Shown here: piece after piece, positions 21,574 through 33,650 of the stretch
Layout: each line of letters begins with the position of its first letter
How positions within the stretch are numbered: the first letter of the stretch is position 1
DNA from: Lumnitzera littorea
Taxonomy: Eukaryota; Streptophyta; Magnoliopsida; Myrtales; Combretaceae
DNA length: 64,000 bases
Direction of reading: 5' to 3'
NCBI GenBank assembly: GCA_024138015.1
Contig: JAMXBB010000012.1
Coordinates: 22,165,882 to 22,229,881 of the forward strand
Notes under the pieces: model-generated
Told to the model about the DNA's origin: nothing
Database searches by the model: none
What the model saw: the letters and a program-made list of their open reading frames with translations, nothing else
Made by a program: the position numbers and the translations under genes

Positions 21574-23764
21574 TGTTGAGTATGGTTTTTTCCTCTTAGT
21601 TTTTATAAATTAGTCTTCTTTAGGCTAATCAATATTAAACCATACCTGTTTAATATTAACTATTGACTAGGGTTTAAATAAAACCGTTTTTTTTAAGACA
21701 CTTTAGAGTTGCCACTCGATCAGAGTCGGGAAAAAGAGTTAAGCTATAACCAATTGGATGGATTAGTTATAACTAAGCTACTAGTTTAACGATAAAACCA
21801 ATTTTATAAAATGGTTTTTGAAAACCAAAGATCAAAATTCGATGGTTAATTTTTAAACCTTAAATGGGTACCAACCTTTTAACTTTCCGAATTTAATTTT
21901 TCTTTTCAAATACCCTTCCAATAATGATTATTTACAAGCTATAACCCATTTATAAAAAAATAATAATAATTTAAAGAATTATCTACGAAAGGGGAAAAAT
22001 ATATTTTTTTTATATTTTAAGTCACTTCGTATGCATAGGCACCTATGTACTTACTATTTGGAATCAGACTTTCGTAGTTCATTACAAAAATATTAACGGA
22101 TTGGTTAATTTTAAATTTGGACAGTGGTCAAGTTTACGTTTTTTTAGCCATTTTATTTTATGTAAGAAAAATACTTAAGAGAAAATAGTCATAATTTGGT
22201 GATTTTATTTTTTGAGAAAATTCTAAAATATCCTAATTTTTGAAAAAAGGTCCATTTATTTTTATTTATTTGAAAAAAACTTCTAAGTGATGAAACTTTT
22301 TAGAGAAGGCCAAAAATGCCTAGAATACCTAAATACAAATTTTCATGAAATATGCAATTATCATGGCTAACATTCTTAACTATAGGAAAGATATCTAAAT
22401 CATAGAAAAGATGTTTAATTATAAGCAAGAAGCCTAAACCATGAAAAAGAAACCTAAATCATAGAAAAGATATTTGAATCATAAAAAAGATGTATGAATT
22501 ATGGAAAACATGCTTAAAGAGTTTATTTTATTGAAAAAAAAAAGAAGAAGAAGAGATTTTTCTAAGTGAGAGGACATCTTAATTTTTTATTTTTATTTTT
22601 ATTTTTTCTTTTACTTTTTATAAGTATTTTTATTTTTTATTATATACTTTTGACTAAAATATAAAAATAAGTAAACCAAACAAACTAGACCTTTTCCTGT
22701 TTTTTTTTTTCTTTTTCCTTCTTTTCTTTTTCTTCTTTTTTTTATCATTTTTTTTCTGTTTACAATTGTAAATAGAATACAATCATAACAATAATAACAA
22801 TAACAACAACAACAACAACAACAACAATAAAAAGAAAAAGGAAAAGTACAATATTGCCAAAATAAAAAAAAAACAAAGAAAACAAAATATACAGCATAAA
22901 ACACAAATCAAAACCAAAGTAAAGTCAGACCAAGTTGGAGTTCATACGAATCCTAGGAAAAGGGGCCGTGTAGAAAGAGAGAATGGCATTATGAATGGAT
23001 TTAACTGATTGTGAGTGATGAGTTGGTGATTTGTAGTAAAATGAAATCTCCTATTTATAGGTATCATAGTCGAATTAAGGATGGAAAATATTAAATACAA
23101 TATGATTTTCTTCTATATTTGGGTTGGGCGAACTTGGACAATATGTGATGCTAAATACAAAGTTGCTTGTATAGGAGTGTGTTTAATGCACGTAGAAGTG
23201 TGCTTAATGATGTGGCCTATGATGTGGTGATAAAGCGAGAAAAGAAAATAAAAGATGCATTTTGCACCTTCCATGGATTAAACTTAGGATCTCTAAGTCA
23301 AATGCAATATTAAGTCTAAGTGCATATCTAGATAGGCTGTTGGTTTTTCCTTATTCATATATGCAATAAATTAGACATATCTACTAGGTCAACTAAGGTC
23401 AGAATCAAATACAAGACCAAGCCTAATGACCATCTCTTTATTTTAATATACTTTAATAAACTATCTAAAAGATTTATTAATTTTTCTAAATCTTCTATTT
23501 TTTTTGTATTTTTCTGATTTTTTTTTAATTTCTAATTTTTTTTGGCTTTTTTAAAATCTTCTCTCTTTCTTTTGTATTTTCTAAATTTCTTATTTTCTTG
23601 CTTTCTTTCTTAAATTTTCTACTTTTTTTTTTTGTATTTTTCTAAAGTTATTACTTTTTTGGTTTTTTTTTTTCTTATTTTCTTAATTTTTTTGTCTTTT
23701 TCCTAATTTAAGACCTATTATAAAGATTTTGAAAAATAAAGGGGATAAAAATGTAATGTCTATA
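21574..23764 (-). repeat. E 3' LTR (2191 bp)
   Basis: Minus-strand ends TATAGACATT at 23764 and ..CTCAACA at 21574. TATA box at 23052-23059 (TATTTATA on the plus strand). Contains poly-pyrimidine stretches and a (CAA)n tract near 22800-22826. The adjoining polypurine tract on the minus strand, AAAGAGGGACAAC, lies at 23765-23777. The small ORF at 22611-22904 is low-complexity. Confidence 0.88.
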
Positions 23765-23777
23765 GTTGTCCCTCTTT

Positions 23778-24131
23778 ATAGTGAAGTTTGCCTGAGGGGT
23801 GGATTTCGTCTTAAGAAGCACTATAGCAAGCTAGCTAGCTATCCTAAACCCGATCCACCGAGGATTTGGTAAGGAGAGAGTTGATGCTTTAAGACTGTAA
23901 GAGGAATTAAAGCCTGGTTGTACCTGAACGAGTAAACGCTCTTTGAGTTGGCTAAGACCCTAAGTTAGAATCAAATTGGGGAACCTAGTTGTGCTTTTCT
24001 AGACTCACTAACCTAGGCGAGAGCATCTCTAAGGGACTACCAACCCTAAGTTGGAATCGATATAGGGAACCTGGTCATGCCCTTCTGGGTTAACTAACTT
24101 AAGCAGGTTTATAAAGAGTGGTAAGAAATTA
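23778..24131 (-). other. E 3' untranslated region
   Basis: No coding signal. Contains two similar copies of a roughly 100-bp phrase (around 23950 and 24050, sharing CTAAGT.GGAATC and GGGAACCTGGT-type words), leading into the 47-bp minisatellite. Confidence 0.4.
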
Positions 24132-24402
24132 GGATAGCGCTCTGAAAGCATACAATCTGAGAGTTTTAACTTGGGTTAGGATAGTGTTTCGAGAGCATAC
24201 GATCTAAGAGTTTTAACTTGGGTCTGGATAGCATTCCAAGAGCATGCGATCCGAGAGTTTTAGCTTGAGTTAGGATAGCACTCTGTGAGCATGTGATCTG
24301 AGAGTTTCAACTTAGGTTAGGATATCACTTCAAGTGCATGCATTCCGGGGGTTTCAACTTGGGTCAAGATAATGCTCCGAGAGCATGCGATTCAAGAGTT
24401 TT
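24132..24402 (-). repeat. E minisatellite, part 1 (47-bp unit)
   Basis: About six units starting with variants of GGATAGTGCTTCGAGAGCAT at 24132, 24179, 24226, 24273, 24320 and 24366. It is cut by F and continues at 30738. Tandem repeats in the 3' untranslated region are a known feature of Tat/Ogre elements. Confidence 0.85.
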
Positions 24403-25238
24403 TTATTGGAATTAAGCTACTAAGCTTTTGACCCGCAGTCGAGCTTAAAGACTAGAAGGCTTAGTAAGGTAGATTCTCTTATTCCAGCGGACTCCTACCG
24501 AAGCTGAGTACTTCTTACCAAGTTGCTCTTTATGCCGAACCGAATGATTGTCCATCTCTCTATAGTATGCTGAGTTATAGATTACCCAACCAATGACTCA
24601 GCATCTCCCTTGCCGAGAAGCTAAGATAGAGAGACTTTGGACTGACTAAGCCACCCTTGTCGGACAAGCAAGTTGATCGTACTTTTTTGTAGCATCTTTC
24701 AACGGCATCACCAATACAACATTGCTATGTATACAGAATCATGTGTAGAATCCATTATACCAATGACTATTTCCCTTAAATATTCATTTTTATCCTTTAA
24801 TATCTTGTACATTACTTCCTTAGGAAATGCCATTTTTGTCTTTTCTCTTTTGAGCAAGTTGCTCTAACTTATGACTATAAATACCCTTATATTTGTAGCT
24901 ACAGAAAGATTAATTATCATTAATACACATGAGTATTTCTTTCCCTAGGTAAACATTGCCTAATTACTCTCGACATCACTCTTATCCTAACCCTTAAGCA
25001 AGGCTAGATGGTGAGTAACCTCATTGGACTGATATGTGCATCATATCGAGTTGTGCCTTGAGTCTTTGGAAGTTCCATTGGTACGTTATATCCATTGGAG
25101 CTGTTCGTAGGTTTTTGCTTACTTTCCATTTGTACTTGTTCTTTTGCACATTTCCCATTGCTTCTTTTTTCAAGCTTTCGGCATGCTTAGACCCATTCAG
25201 GGACCGGCCTTGTCTATTCTTGGTTACAGTCAGCATCA
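24403..25238 (+). repeat. F 5' LTR (836 bp)
   Basis: Begins TTATTGGAATTAAGC (TGATAAGAATTATGG in the other LTR), ends CAGCATCA at 25238. TATA box 24876-24883. It aligns throughout with 29886-30737. The divergence is easily visible by eye, indicating an old insertion. Confidence 0.85.
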
Positions 25239-25256
25239 TCTTAGTATCAGAGTAGA
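25239..25256 (+). other. F primer-binding site (tRNA-Met type)
   Basis: TCTTAGTATCAGAGTAGA follows the LTR end. The core resembles TGGTATCAGAGC, complementary to the 3' end of plant initiator tRNA-Met, with one G-to-A change. J has the equivalent site at 42130. Confidence 0.75.
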
Positions 25257-25439
25257 GGTTTTGTTTGAGTTGTGGTTTGTGTTTAAAGTTCCATTTATAC
25301 TTTGTTTTGTATGTGTAAAACAGAGCCAGTTACTATGTTCGTTTGATTGCTATACTTGTTAACTGTTACTTTTCTGGTTTGTGGAAGTGTCTATTGTATC
25401 ACCTACTTGAAGAGTTTAAGCTTTAAATCTGTAGAGAAA

Positions 25440-26530
25440 ATGACTAACCCAAGTGTAAACATTGGTGTTGGAGATGATAATAGTAGAGTTATCCACCATA
25501 GATGATAGTTTTAGGGAAACCATAGGAGTACTGACGAGAGACTAGATGAGGTGACTAACTTTCTCATAGATCTGACTCGAGCTGTTCATACATTGGCTTG
25601 CTAACCGACTGAGGCCATGTAAAACACCTTACAAGCTGCTCAACCTATTAGAGGTCAGAACCCAACTTGACCAGTTCAAGGTGGAGGAGTAGGTGAAGGA
25701 GTAAGATGAAGGATAGACCTAAGAGAACTAGATGAAGAGGACGACGAAGAAGAAGAGCAAGCTAAAGTCCCCAGAGCATGTAACCGTATGAAGTTTCGAA
25801 TTTTGAGCTTCAATGGATCTATGAATACTAATGAATATTTAGAGTACGAAGAGAAGGTGGAGTGCATTTTCCATTATTATTAGTACAAAGATTATGAGAA
25901 AGTGAGAACTGCTGTTATTGAGTTCTCCGAATATGCCACCATGTGGTGGAAGAATTTCTAGGCTATGAGGGGGCGAGAGGGTTACCGAAAGAGTAATGCT
26001 TAGCCTGAGATGAAGAGAATACTTATAAACAGGTTCATACTAGAAACTTATTTGTAAGACACTTTTACTCGACTTCAAGAGCTGAGACAAGGAGGCTAAA
26101 CAGTTGACAAATATGTTCAGGAATTCCAAATGCTGATGATTTGATCTGAGGTGGAAGAACCCCTAGTGTAAACAATTTGTAGATTCATCATGGGATTGAG
26201 AGTTGATAATCGGGACATTGTAGAACTCTAATAATTCACAACAATGGATGAAGCCATCCGAATAGCTCAACAAGTGGAGAGGCAGAGGAAAAGCTGAGTA
26301 GCTGACCCGAATACAAAATTCATTAAGCTTAGTCAAGTACCGAACTAAGCCAAAAGGTAGAAGTTTGAGCCGAATAGAAAGGCTGACCAAATGGCGAAGT
26401 GCCGACCCGAACTTGTGATAAGGGGTAAGGATCTGGCAAGAAGACGAGCCAGATCAAGTGCTTTAAATACTAAGGGTTCAGACATATGGCTGCTTAATGC
26501 TCGAACCAAAGAACTATGGTAATTAAGGGA
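25440..26530 (+). pseudogene. F gag pseudogene
   Basis: ATG at 25440, about 200 bp after the LTR, opens a frame that can be followed for over 1 kb with stops but little frameshifting. An acidic run (ELDEEDDEEEEQAKVP near 25722) is followed by the capsid domain: FRILSFNGSMNTNEYLEYEE (25795-25854), ATMWWKNF (near 25936), a Leu-rich retrotransposon-gag core with FTRLQELRQGG near 26065, then YVQEFQMLM near 26110. A degenerate zinc knuckle is at 26453-26510. Stops are TAG or TAA at places where Gln is expected. Nucleocapsid and capsid functions are as for the family. Confidence 0.8.
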
Positions 26531-27290
26531 GATGCCACAAAATTGGAGGTAGAAAGTATAGATGAGAAACTCGAGGAGGAAGAGATCATTGCCGAGAAAG
26601 AACTTATTGAAGCAGACATGTTTACCAAGGACTTGGATCAATTGGTCTTAGTTGTCCATTGTGCAATGAACATGAAAACCTTATGAGAGGAAGAGTAGAG
26701 GAAGAATTTGTTTCATAGCACCTGTAAGGTGAATGACTAGGTGCAAGCATTAATTGTGGATTATGGAAGTTGCACTAATGTGGCATCAGTTGAAATGGTT
26801 ATGTAGTTAAAGTTGTCGACCATTGCATACCCTAAGCCATATAAGTTGCATTGGTTGAGTGATAATGGAGCACTACATGTCACCCGGTAAATATTGCCAC
26901 TAATCACAATTGGAAACTACTTCGATGAGATTCTCTATGATGTGCTACCCATGTGTGCCTCGCACGTGTTGCTTAGTCGACCTTAGCTATTTAACAGGAG
27001 AGTTATCTTAAATGGATACAGGAACACATATGTGATCGAAAAGGATGGCTAGAAGATTACATTGAACTCAATGCTGCCAAGAGAAGTTAATAAGTTGTAG
27101 GCAAAACTTGCTCGCGGATCGAAGAAGACTCTGATGATAAGTAAAGTCAAGCTTCGAGAGGCCATCAATGCTGACGAGTTAACCCTTGTGTTGGTCGGGT
27201 GCCTATTAGAAATGAAGGAGCGGAGTGAACGACCCTAGGAAATCAAAGAGTTGTTAGATGAGTATGCCGATCTATTCCCAAAACAATTAC
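26531..27290 (+). pseudogene. F protease pseudogene
   Basis: The acidic linker (KLEVESIDEKLEEEEI near 26543) is followed by the protease region: ALIVDYGSCTNVASVEMV at 26750-26803. The active-site triad is Asp-Tyr-Gly instead of Asp-Ser/Thr-Gly. YDVLPMCASHVLLSRP near 26937 and NTYVIEKDG near 27025 are conserved in G and J. It ends near EIKELLDEYADLFPKQLL (27241-27294), the linker to RT. Confidence 0.78.
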
Positions 27291-28590
27291 TCAACAGGGT
27301 TGCCCCCTATTTGAAGCATAGAGCATTGCATTAAGTTAGTATCTAACGTTGCATTACTGAATAAGCTAGCCTATTAGTTGAATCCTAAGTAGGCTTCTAA
27401 ACTCTAACGATAAGTTAATGAGTTTCTTGAGAGAGGTTATGCTAAGGAAAGTCTCAGCCCTTGCGCTATGCCGACGCTTCTAATGCCGAAAAAGGATGGA
27501 GCCTGGCGGATGTGTGAAGATAGTTAAGCTGTGAACAAGATCACAATCAAATACAAGTATCCCATTCCTTGATTGGAGGACATGCTAAATGAATTAAGTG
27601 GAGCCAAGATCTTCAACAAGATTGATCTGAAATCTGGCTACCATCAGATTCGTATGAGGCTGAGAGATGAGTAGAAAACTGCATTTAAAACTCAACATAG
27701 ACTTTACAAGTAGATGGTCATGCCATTTGGCTTGTCGAATAGCTTCAGCACTTTCACGAGACTAATGAATCATGTGCTAAGACTTCTAATTGGGAAATGT
27801 GTCGTAGTGTACTTTGATGACATCTTAGTCTACAATACCGATATGCCATGTCACTGTGTACATCTTCGAGTCGTTCTAGATATCCTCTGTGTTGAGAGGT
27901 TATTCAGTAATCTCAAGAAGTGTTACTTTTGCCAAGAGGAAGTGGTATTCTTAGGCTATGTAGTGAGTGGAGGAGGCTTATGAGTAGATGATGAAAAGAT
28001 CCAAGCATTTGTCAAGTGGCCAACTCCTATTACTTGTGCCGACGTAAGAAGTTTCCATGAACTGGCTTTATTCTATAGGCGATTCATCAAGAATATTAGC
28101 ACCCTTATCGTACCACTTACTAAGCTAACAAAGAAAAACATTGACTTTCGATGGGGCGAAAGGGAAGAGAGGAGCTTTGCTGAGATAAAGGAGAGATTGA
28201 CCTCTGACCTGATGTTAGTTCTACTTTACTTTGAAAAGATATTGAAGTTGGAATGCAACACATTAAGCGTTGGAATAGGTGCTATCCTAATGTAGGAAGG
28301 CCAACCAATTGCCTTCCATAGTGAGAAGCTCAAAGGACTTTAGTTAAATTACTCTGTATATGATAAAAAACTCTTAGCACTGATCCAATCACTGCAAGTA
28401 TGGTAGTATTATTTATTGCCGAGAGAATTTTTCATATATACTAACCATGAGTCATTGAGGTACTTTCGAAGTCAGACCAAGTTATCGAAGTGGCAAGCGA
28501 GATGAGTTGAATTCCTTGAAGGATTTAATTTTATAATAAAATACAAATAAGGAAAGGGCAATGTAGTTGTAAATGCTCACTTGAGAAGAC
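27291..28590 (+). pseudogene. F reverse transcriptase and RNase H pseudogene
   Basis: RT: MPKKDGAWRMCEDS (27484-27525), LSGAKIFNKIDLKSGYHQIR (27597-27656), MPFGLSNSFSTFTRLMNHVL (27720-27779), catalytic VVYFDDILVYN (27803-27835) intact. Thumb and tether follow (FCQEEVVFLGYVV near 27929; FYRRFIKNI near 28072). RNase H: LKLECNTLSVGIGAILM near 28244, YDKKLLALI near 28360, TNHESLRYFRSQTKLSKWQA near 28440. Stops replace Gln or Trp in most places, for example where MQEGQPIAF is expected near 28290. Confidence 0.85.
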
Positions 28591-29885
28591 ATACACTCCT
28601 GAGTGAACTACAGACTAGATTATTTGGATTTGCAATCATCAAAGAGCAGTACTTCGAAGATCTACACTTTGGACCTGTATTTGAGTGATGTATCAATGAA
28701 AGAATAGTAAACGAGTATCATGTGGAAAATGGTTATTTGTTTCAAGGTAGAAAATTATGCATACTGACTTGTTCACTATAAGAACTACTGATCACGAAAG
28801 CTTACAATGGAGGACTATCCGGACATTTTAGGGAGAAAAGGACATATAAGTTACTAAGTGGTCGATTCTTTTAGCCGAGAATGAGGCAAGATGTGCATTG
28901 AGTTGTTAAAAGCTGTACCATTTGAAAAGGGCTAAGTGTTGAGCTGAGAAAGGAAAAGCAATGCCACTGCCAGTACCAATGAAGCTACGAACCGAATTGA
29001 GTATGGACTTTGTTCTCGGACTACCTCGAATTGCCTGAGGCAAAGATTCTGTAATGGTTATCGTGGATAGGTTTAGCAAGATGGCACACTTTATGTCTTG
29101 CTCTAAAACTAACGATGCTTCAGCTATTGCTACTCTTTTCTCGTAGGAGATTGTGCAATTACATGGCGTACTAAGAAGTGTAGTCTTTGACAGGGACTCG
29201 AAGTTCTTGAGCCATTTCTAGAAGACCTTATGGAGTTAGATGGGGACCAAACTACTATTCAGTAATTCTTGTCACCCCCAAACTGATGGCTAAACAGAGG
29301 TGGTTAATCGTATTTTGGGGTCACTACTCTAAGCTGCAGTAGGCAAAACTTGGCTGATTGGGATGTTTGTTTGCTAGTGGTCAAATTCACTTACAATTAG
29401 ATAGTGCATGACACTACTAAGCAGAATCCCTTTGAAGTGATCTATGATTTTAATCCCAAATTGCCCTTCGATCACACCACTGTACCTGTACCTATACAAG
29501 AAGACCCTAACACAAGAGGTAGGGCACAATCCCTTCAGCACATTTACGACAAAGTCATTCGGAACATCGACTAAGTTACTAGAAGAATGCGAGAGAAAGC
29601 TAAAGGTAGGACGGCTAAACAATTCTAGTAAGGAGACTTAGTATACCTGCACCTCAGAAAGGAACAGTTCTCAAGCAAGAGGAGAAACAAATTATCTACA
29701 AGAGTCAAAGGACCATTCAAAATCCTCTAGAAGATCAGTGATAACGCCTACAGATTAGAGCTGCCCGAGGACCATGGGGATCTTGACACTTTCAACATTG
29801 CCAACCTCAATCTATATCACCTTGGCGGAGAGTTAATTGAAGACCATTTAAATTTGATCCCAAATCTAAATCAACTCGGAAGGAA
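28591..29885 (+). pseudogene. F integrase pseudogene, ends at the polypurine tract
   Basis: Zinc-finger region near 28790-28930. Catalytic core: LSMDFVLGLPRIA (near 28999) gives the first Asp, VFDRDSKFLSHF (near 29180) the second, and TEVVNRILGSLL (near 29297) the Glu, so the DDE residues are present although stops interrupt. The C-terminal part contains ARVKGPFKIL-like sequence near 29700 and ends FNIANLNLYHLGGELIEDH then NLIPNLNQL, close to the LTR at 29886. No chromodomain signature is visible. The purine tract CGGAAGGAA immediately precedes the LTR. Confidence 0.82.
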
Positions 29886-30737
29886 TGATAAGAATTATGG
29901 TACTGGGCCTTTGACTCACAGTTAAGCTCAAGGATTGGAAGGCTTTGTAAGGCAGATTCTCTTACTCTAGTTGACTCCTTCTAAGGCCGAGTACTTCTTT
30001 GTTGAGTCACTCTTTATGCCGAGCTAAATGATTGCCTATCTCTTTGTAGTTCATCGAGTTATAGATTACTCACTTACGCCTGAGTCATCCAATGACTCGG
30101 TATCTCCCTTGTTGAGAAGCTAAGATAAAGAGACTTTGGATTGACTAAGTCACCCCTGCTCAGATAAGCAAGCTAATTGTACTTTTTTGTCTGCATCTTC
30201 CAATAGCATCACCAATACAACATCGCTATAAACAAAATCATGTATAGAATCCATTACACCAATGATTGTTTCCCTTGAATATTCATTTTTACCCTTTTGT
30301 ATCTTTTACATTATTTCCTTAAGAAATACCCTTTTTGTCTTTTCCCTTTCAGGTAAGCTGCCTTAACTTATGGGTATAAATACCCATATATTTGTAGTTG
30401 TAGACAGATTGATTATCATTAATATACTTGAGTATTTCTTTCCCTGTATAGACACTGCCTATTTACTCTCGCCATCACTCTTATCTTAACCCTTAAGCAA
30501 GGCTAGGTAGCGAGTAAACTCACTGGACCGATTTGTACATCATATTAAGTTGTACCATGAGTATTCGGAAGTTCCATTGGTACATCATATCTATTGGAGC
30601 TGTACGCGGATTTTTGCTTACTTTCCATTCATACCTATTCTTTTGCACATTCCCCATCACTTCCTTTTTCAAGTATTCGACAAGCTTGAACCCATTCAAC
30701 GACTAGCCTTATTTGTACTTGGTCACGGTCCACATCA
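29886..30737 (+). repeat. F 3' LTR (852 bp)
   Basis: Starts TGATAAGAATTATGG, ends CCACATCA. TATA box at 30375-30382. Aligns with 24403-25238. Confidence 0.85.
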
Positions 30738-31090
30738 GTTTCAGGATAGTGCTCTGAGAGCATACGATCTGAGAGTTTCAACTTGGGTCAGGATAGTACT
30801 TTGAGAGCATGCAATCCGAGAGTTTGGCTTGTAATAGTGCTTCAAGAGCATGCAATCCAGGGGTTTTAGCTTAGGTCAAGATAGAGCTTCGAGAGCATGT
30901 GATCTAACAATTTCAAGGTCAATATTATGTTATGAGAGCATATGATCCAACAATTTCAAGGTTAAGATGGCACTCTAAAGGTTTTAAGGTCAGGATAGCA
31001 CTATGAGAGCATGCAATCCAAGGGTTTTAAGGTCAGGATAGTGCTTTGAGAGCATGTGATTCAATGTTTTTACTACATGGATAGTGCTTT
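30738..31090 (-). repeat. E minisatellite, part 2
   Basis: Continues the 47-bp array of 24132-24402. The first two units (from 30743 and 30791) are close to those at the left; later units are shortened and mixed with AACAATTTCAAGGTC-type variants. About seven to eight units in all. Confidence 0.8.
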
Positions 31091-32829
31091 AAAGAGCAAA
31101 CGATCTATGGGGACCAAAGCAAAAGGAGTTTATATGAAAATTCTTGAAAAAGATAGATTTGTTGATTGACAATAATGAAAGATATAATAAACACTAGGCA
31201 TAAAGTCCCTAGATAGAAAGAGAGGTGGGTAACATCAGCCATAAGGGTGATCGTGTCAAAGAGGATGATTTTGGCCTCTAAGGCCAACTTAGGAGTGATT
31301 TTTATATGGGAGTAGATCCTTGAACTTTGGATGATAGGAAGTAAACTTGTTTGAAAACAATTGTTGCTAGGGTAATGGTAGAAGCTTACTTTGGAGAAGA
31401 CAACTTTCAAAAGATACGAGGATTCTTGTCTAAAGGAGTAAAATGAGAGGGAATCGAGTTTATCCCAATTTTTTAACTTACTAACAGGTTTAGAATCTCC
31501 TAGTAGTGTGTAAGCTTTTTAGCAACATAACAACTTAATCTTTCAGGCCGCCTTGTTCTAAGAGAACCTTTTCTTTCCTTTAAGGCCAAATAACTTTACA
31601 TGACTTCTTCAAATTTCTTCTTATCAGAAGATATCTTATTAAAGTTAAGTTTAGTCTAAAAGGACTTCTCCATACTCTCGACTTAAACTCCTCTCTTTTG
31701 ACTTCGATTCCAAAAATTATGGTCCACCTTCTAAGTAATATACTTTTAATCCATCCATTAGGTTTTTTTGGACTGTAATATAATCAAGGCTTTTGGTCTT
31801 CGGTTTAAAAATGGATATTACTAAAATGGCTTTTTATGAAAGAATTGTTTTTTAACTTGAGTTTACAAGTCAAGAACCTTATAGGTAAAACTAAATTATA
31901 CTTGCCTTAGTTTTAAATATAACTTTTAACAAGAATAAGTTATCTCCTTTTATTAGAAGGGCCTTTAAGGAAGGGGTGGAATTGTGGGTAGGCTATGAGC
32001 CATGTGTTAGTTGCAATTTCTTTGGGGATCATAATTTTTTGGGGGAAAGCTTTGGTATTTGCCCTAGCCTCTTTCAAGCTTAATTGCTTTGATTGTGTTT
32101 TTAAGGCCCTTTTTTTTCTTTCAAAAATGTAGGTCTAAATTTAGGAATGGGTTTCTGTGCCCCATGTCCTTTTGGGTTTTAAGGCTCTAGACTTAATTAC
32201 CTTATCTATGTCAAGCACACGTTTCATTTTTCATTTCACACTTACTCATTTTTCCTCTTTTTTCTTTCTTCTTTTCCTTTTCATTTAAGACAAAATGATT
32301 ATCATTTCATTTGGCTTGCAGCTCAAAGTGTATGTGATTTTAGTGTTTATAATGGATGCCTTTCTTCATTTCAGAGGAAGTTAGTTATCAATGGTAACAA
32401 TTACTTTTAAATTGATGTAACCAAAGCAAACACAAATTAGTTTTAACTTTTCTTCAAATAGATGCTCCTAACCTCCCTTTTGCCTTATTGTGGGAGTGGT
32501 TCTTAATAGGCTTTAATTTTTGAAAATACACCAATAAAAGGTCCAACAAAGGACTTTGTGTTTAGGATATAGAAAAGATTGTCTAACTTCATTTTGATTT
32601 GGGTATTAAATGCAAGATAGACTTCCTTCAAGGAATAAGTCCAATAGTCTCACAATGATGCTACTCGACTCTTAAAGTGCCTTAAGGTTGGTATTTTGGG
32701 ATCCATCTTCCCTTTCTTCATTCTAAACCTTTTAACTAATGAGATATCTTAAAATAGGAGAAATGCAAACAAAGCACTTTATTTGAATCACTTGTCTTTC
32801 ACAAACATCGTGAAATCTAACCCTATCCT
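31091..32829 (-). other. E internal region without recognisable genes
   Basis: AT-rich, no retroviral domain recognised in any minus-strand frame that I followed. This is where protease, RT, RNase H and integrase would have to be. The open frame at 31105-31410 on the minus strand has no recognisable motif. Either E never had pol, or it was deleted. Confidence 0.55.
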
Positions 32830-33650
32830 TAAATTGAGTCCAATTAGATTGCCCCTGCATCAATTAGGTCTTGAACTCTATTTTTCAATTCCCAGTAGTT
32901 GTTAGTAGAATACCCTTACTGACCCATATGATATTCACATTGTGCATTTGGGTCATTTTTCCTCTGCTTGTATCTTGGCATTGGGGCTTTCTATTGCAAT
33001 AAGCCCTCGTTTCTTAGTTGGTCAAAGACTTGAGATAGCAAGGCAAGGATCTGAGTGAACTTTCTTCTAGGTATTTTTGGGCCTTTTTTGCTTGGTGCAG
33101 GTGTTGACGTCATAGTATTTATATATGCCCTTAAATCTAATGGGCTTGGTCTTTTTATGGTTAACCTCCCTATCCTTATGGCTTCTTCAATTTGGCTCTC
33201 AATAAGTACAATGTTTGTAAATTGGCCATTATATTACCTAATAAGTGCCCATAATACGATTCCTCCAATGTGTCAATAAAGACAGATATTAATTCTTTCT
33301 TTTTTAGGAAAAGGAGGAATGATTTTAGCTGCAATACCCCTCTATCTTTGGGTGTATTCCTTAAATGACTCATTTTTCTTTTTTCTCATTGTACACAAGT
33401 CCCAAATCGAAGGACCTGTCTTAATGTTGAACTTGTATTGCTCATAAAATGCCCAAGCCAATTTCTCCTAAGTATTGATTTAGTTGGGGTTGAGTTAGGC
33501 ATACCAGGTTAATGTAGGCCCTGTCAGACTATCTTGGAAAGTTTACACCATAAGTTGATTATTTTGAACATATTTGCCCATCTTGTGGACATATAATTTG
33601 CTGTATAGCTTTAGGGGTCAGTCATCAATGTAACAAAAGAAAGCATGTGG
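32830..33650 (-). pseudogene. E gag pseudogene (Tat/Ogre type)
   Basis: Minus-strand translation gives LYVHKMGKYVQNNQLMV, FQDSLTGPTLTWYA, then EKLAWAFYEQYKFNIKTGPS, SFKEYTQR and, after a frameshift, IEEAIRIGRL near 33200; a knuckle-like CEYHMGQ.GYSTNNYWELKN and RVQDLIDAGAI close it near 32835. FQDSLTGxxLxWY and the C-x-x-H-x-G-x-x-G-H/Y-S/T segment followed by RVQDLI are typical of Tat/Ogre gag. The second half of the knuckle has lost Cys. Stops fall mostly at expected Gln (for example in TWYA.LNPN.INT). It lies about 500 bp inside the 5' LTR. Confidence 0.75.

Larger units (their letters stand above)
24403..30737 (+). mobile_element. F: complete chromovirus-type Ty3/gypsy element, degenerate
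   Basis: LTRs at 24403-25238 and 29886-30737, flanked by GTTTT (24398-24402) and GTTTC (30738-30742), a 4/5 match. The internal part has a tRNA-Met-type primer site, gag, protease, RT, RNase H, integrase and a polypurine tract, all on the plus strand. It interrupts the E minisatellite, so it is younger than E. The coding frame has many stops but the DDE and FDD residues survive. It is closely related to G in protein and LTR sequence. CRM/Reina-like chromovirus is inferred from the Met primer site, the D-V-L-P-M protease linker and an ORF end running up to the LTR without a chromodomain. Confidence 0.88.

Noticed and set aside
22611..22904. Minus-strand open frame with Phe and Cys runs
   Set aside because: Low-complexity sequence of the E LTR ((CAA)n, poly-A).
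24132..24402. Regularly spaced repeats considered as a CRISPR array
   Set aside because: Units are contiguous 47-bp tandem copies with gradual divergence and no unique spacers; the setting is a plant retrotransposon.
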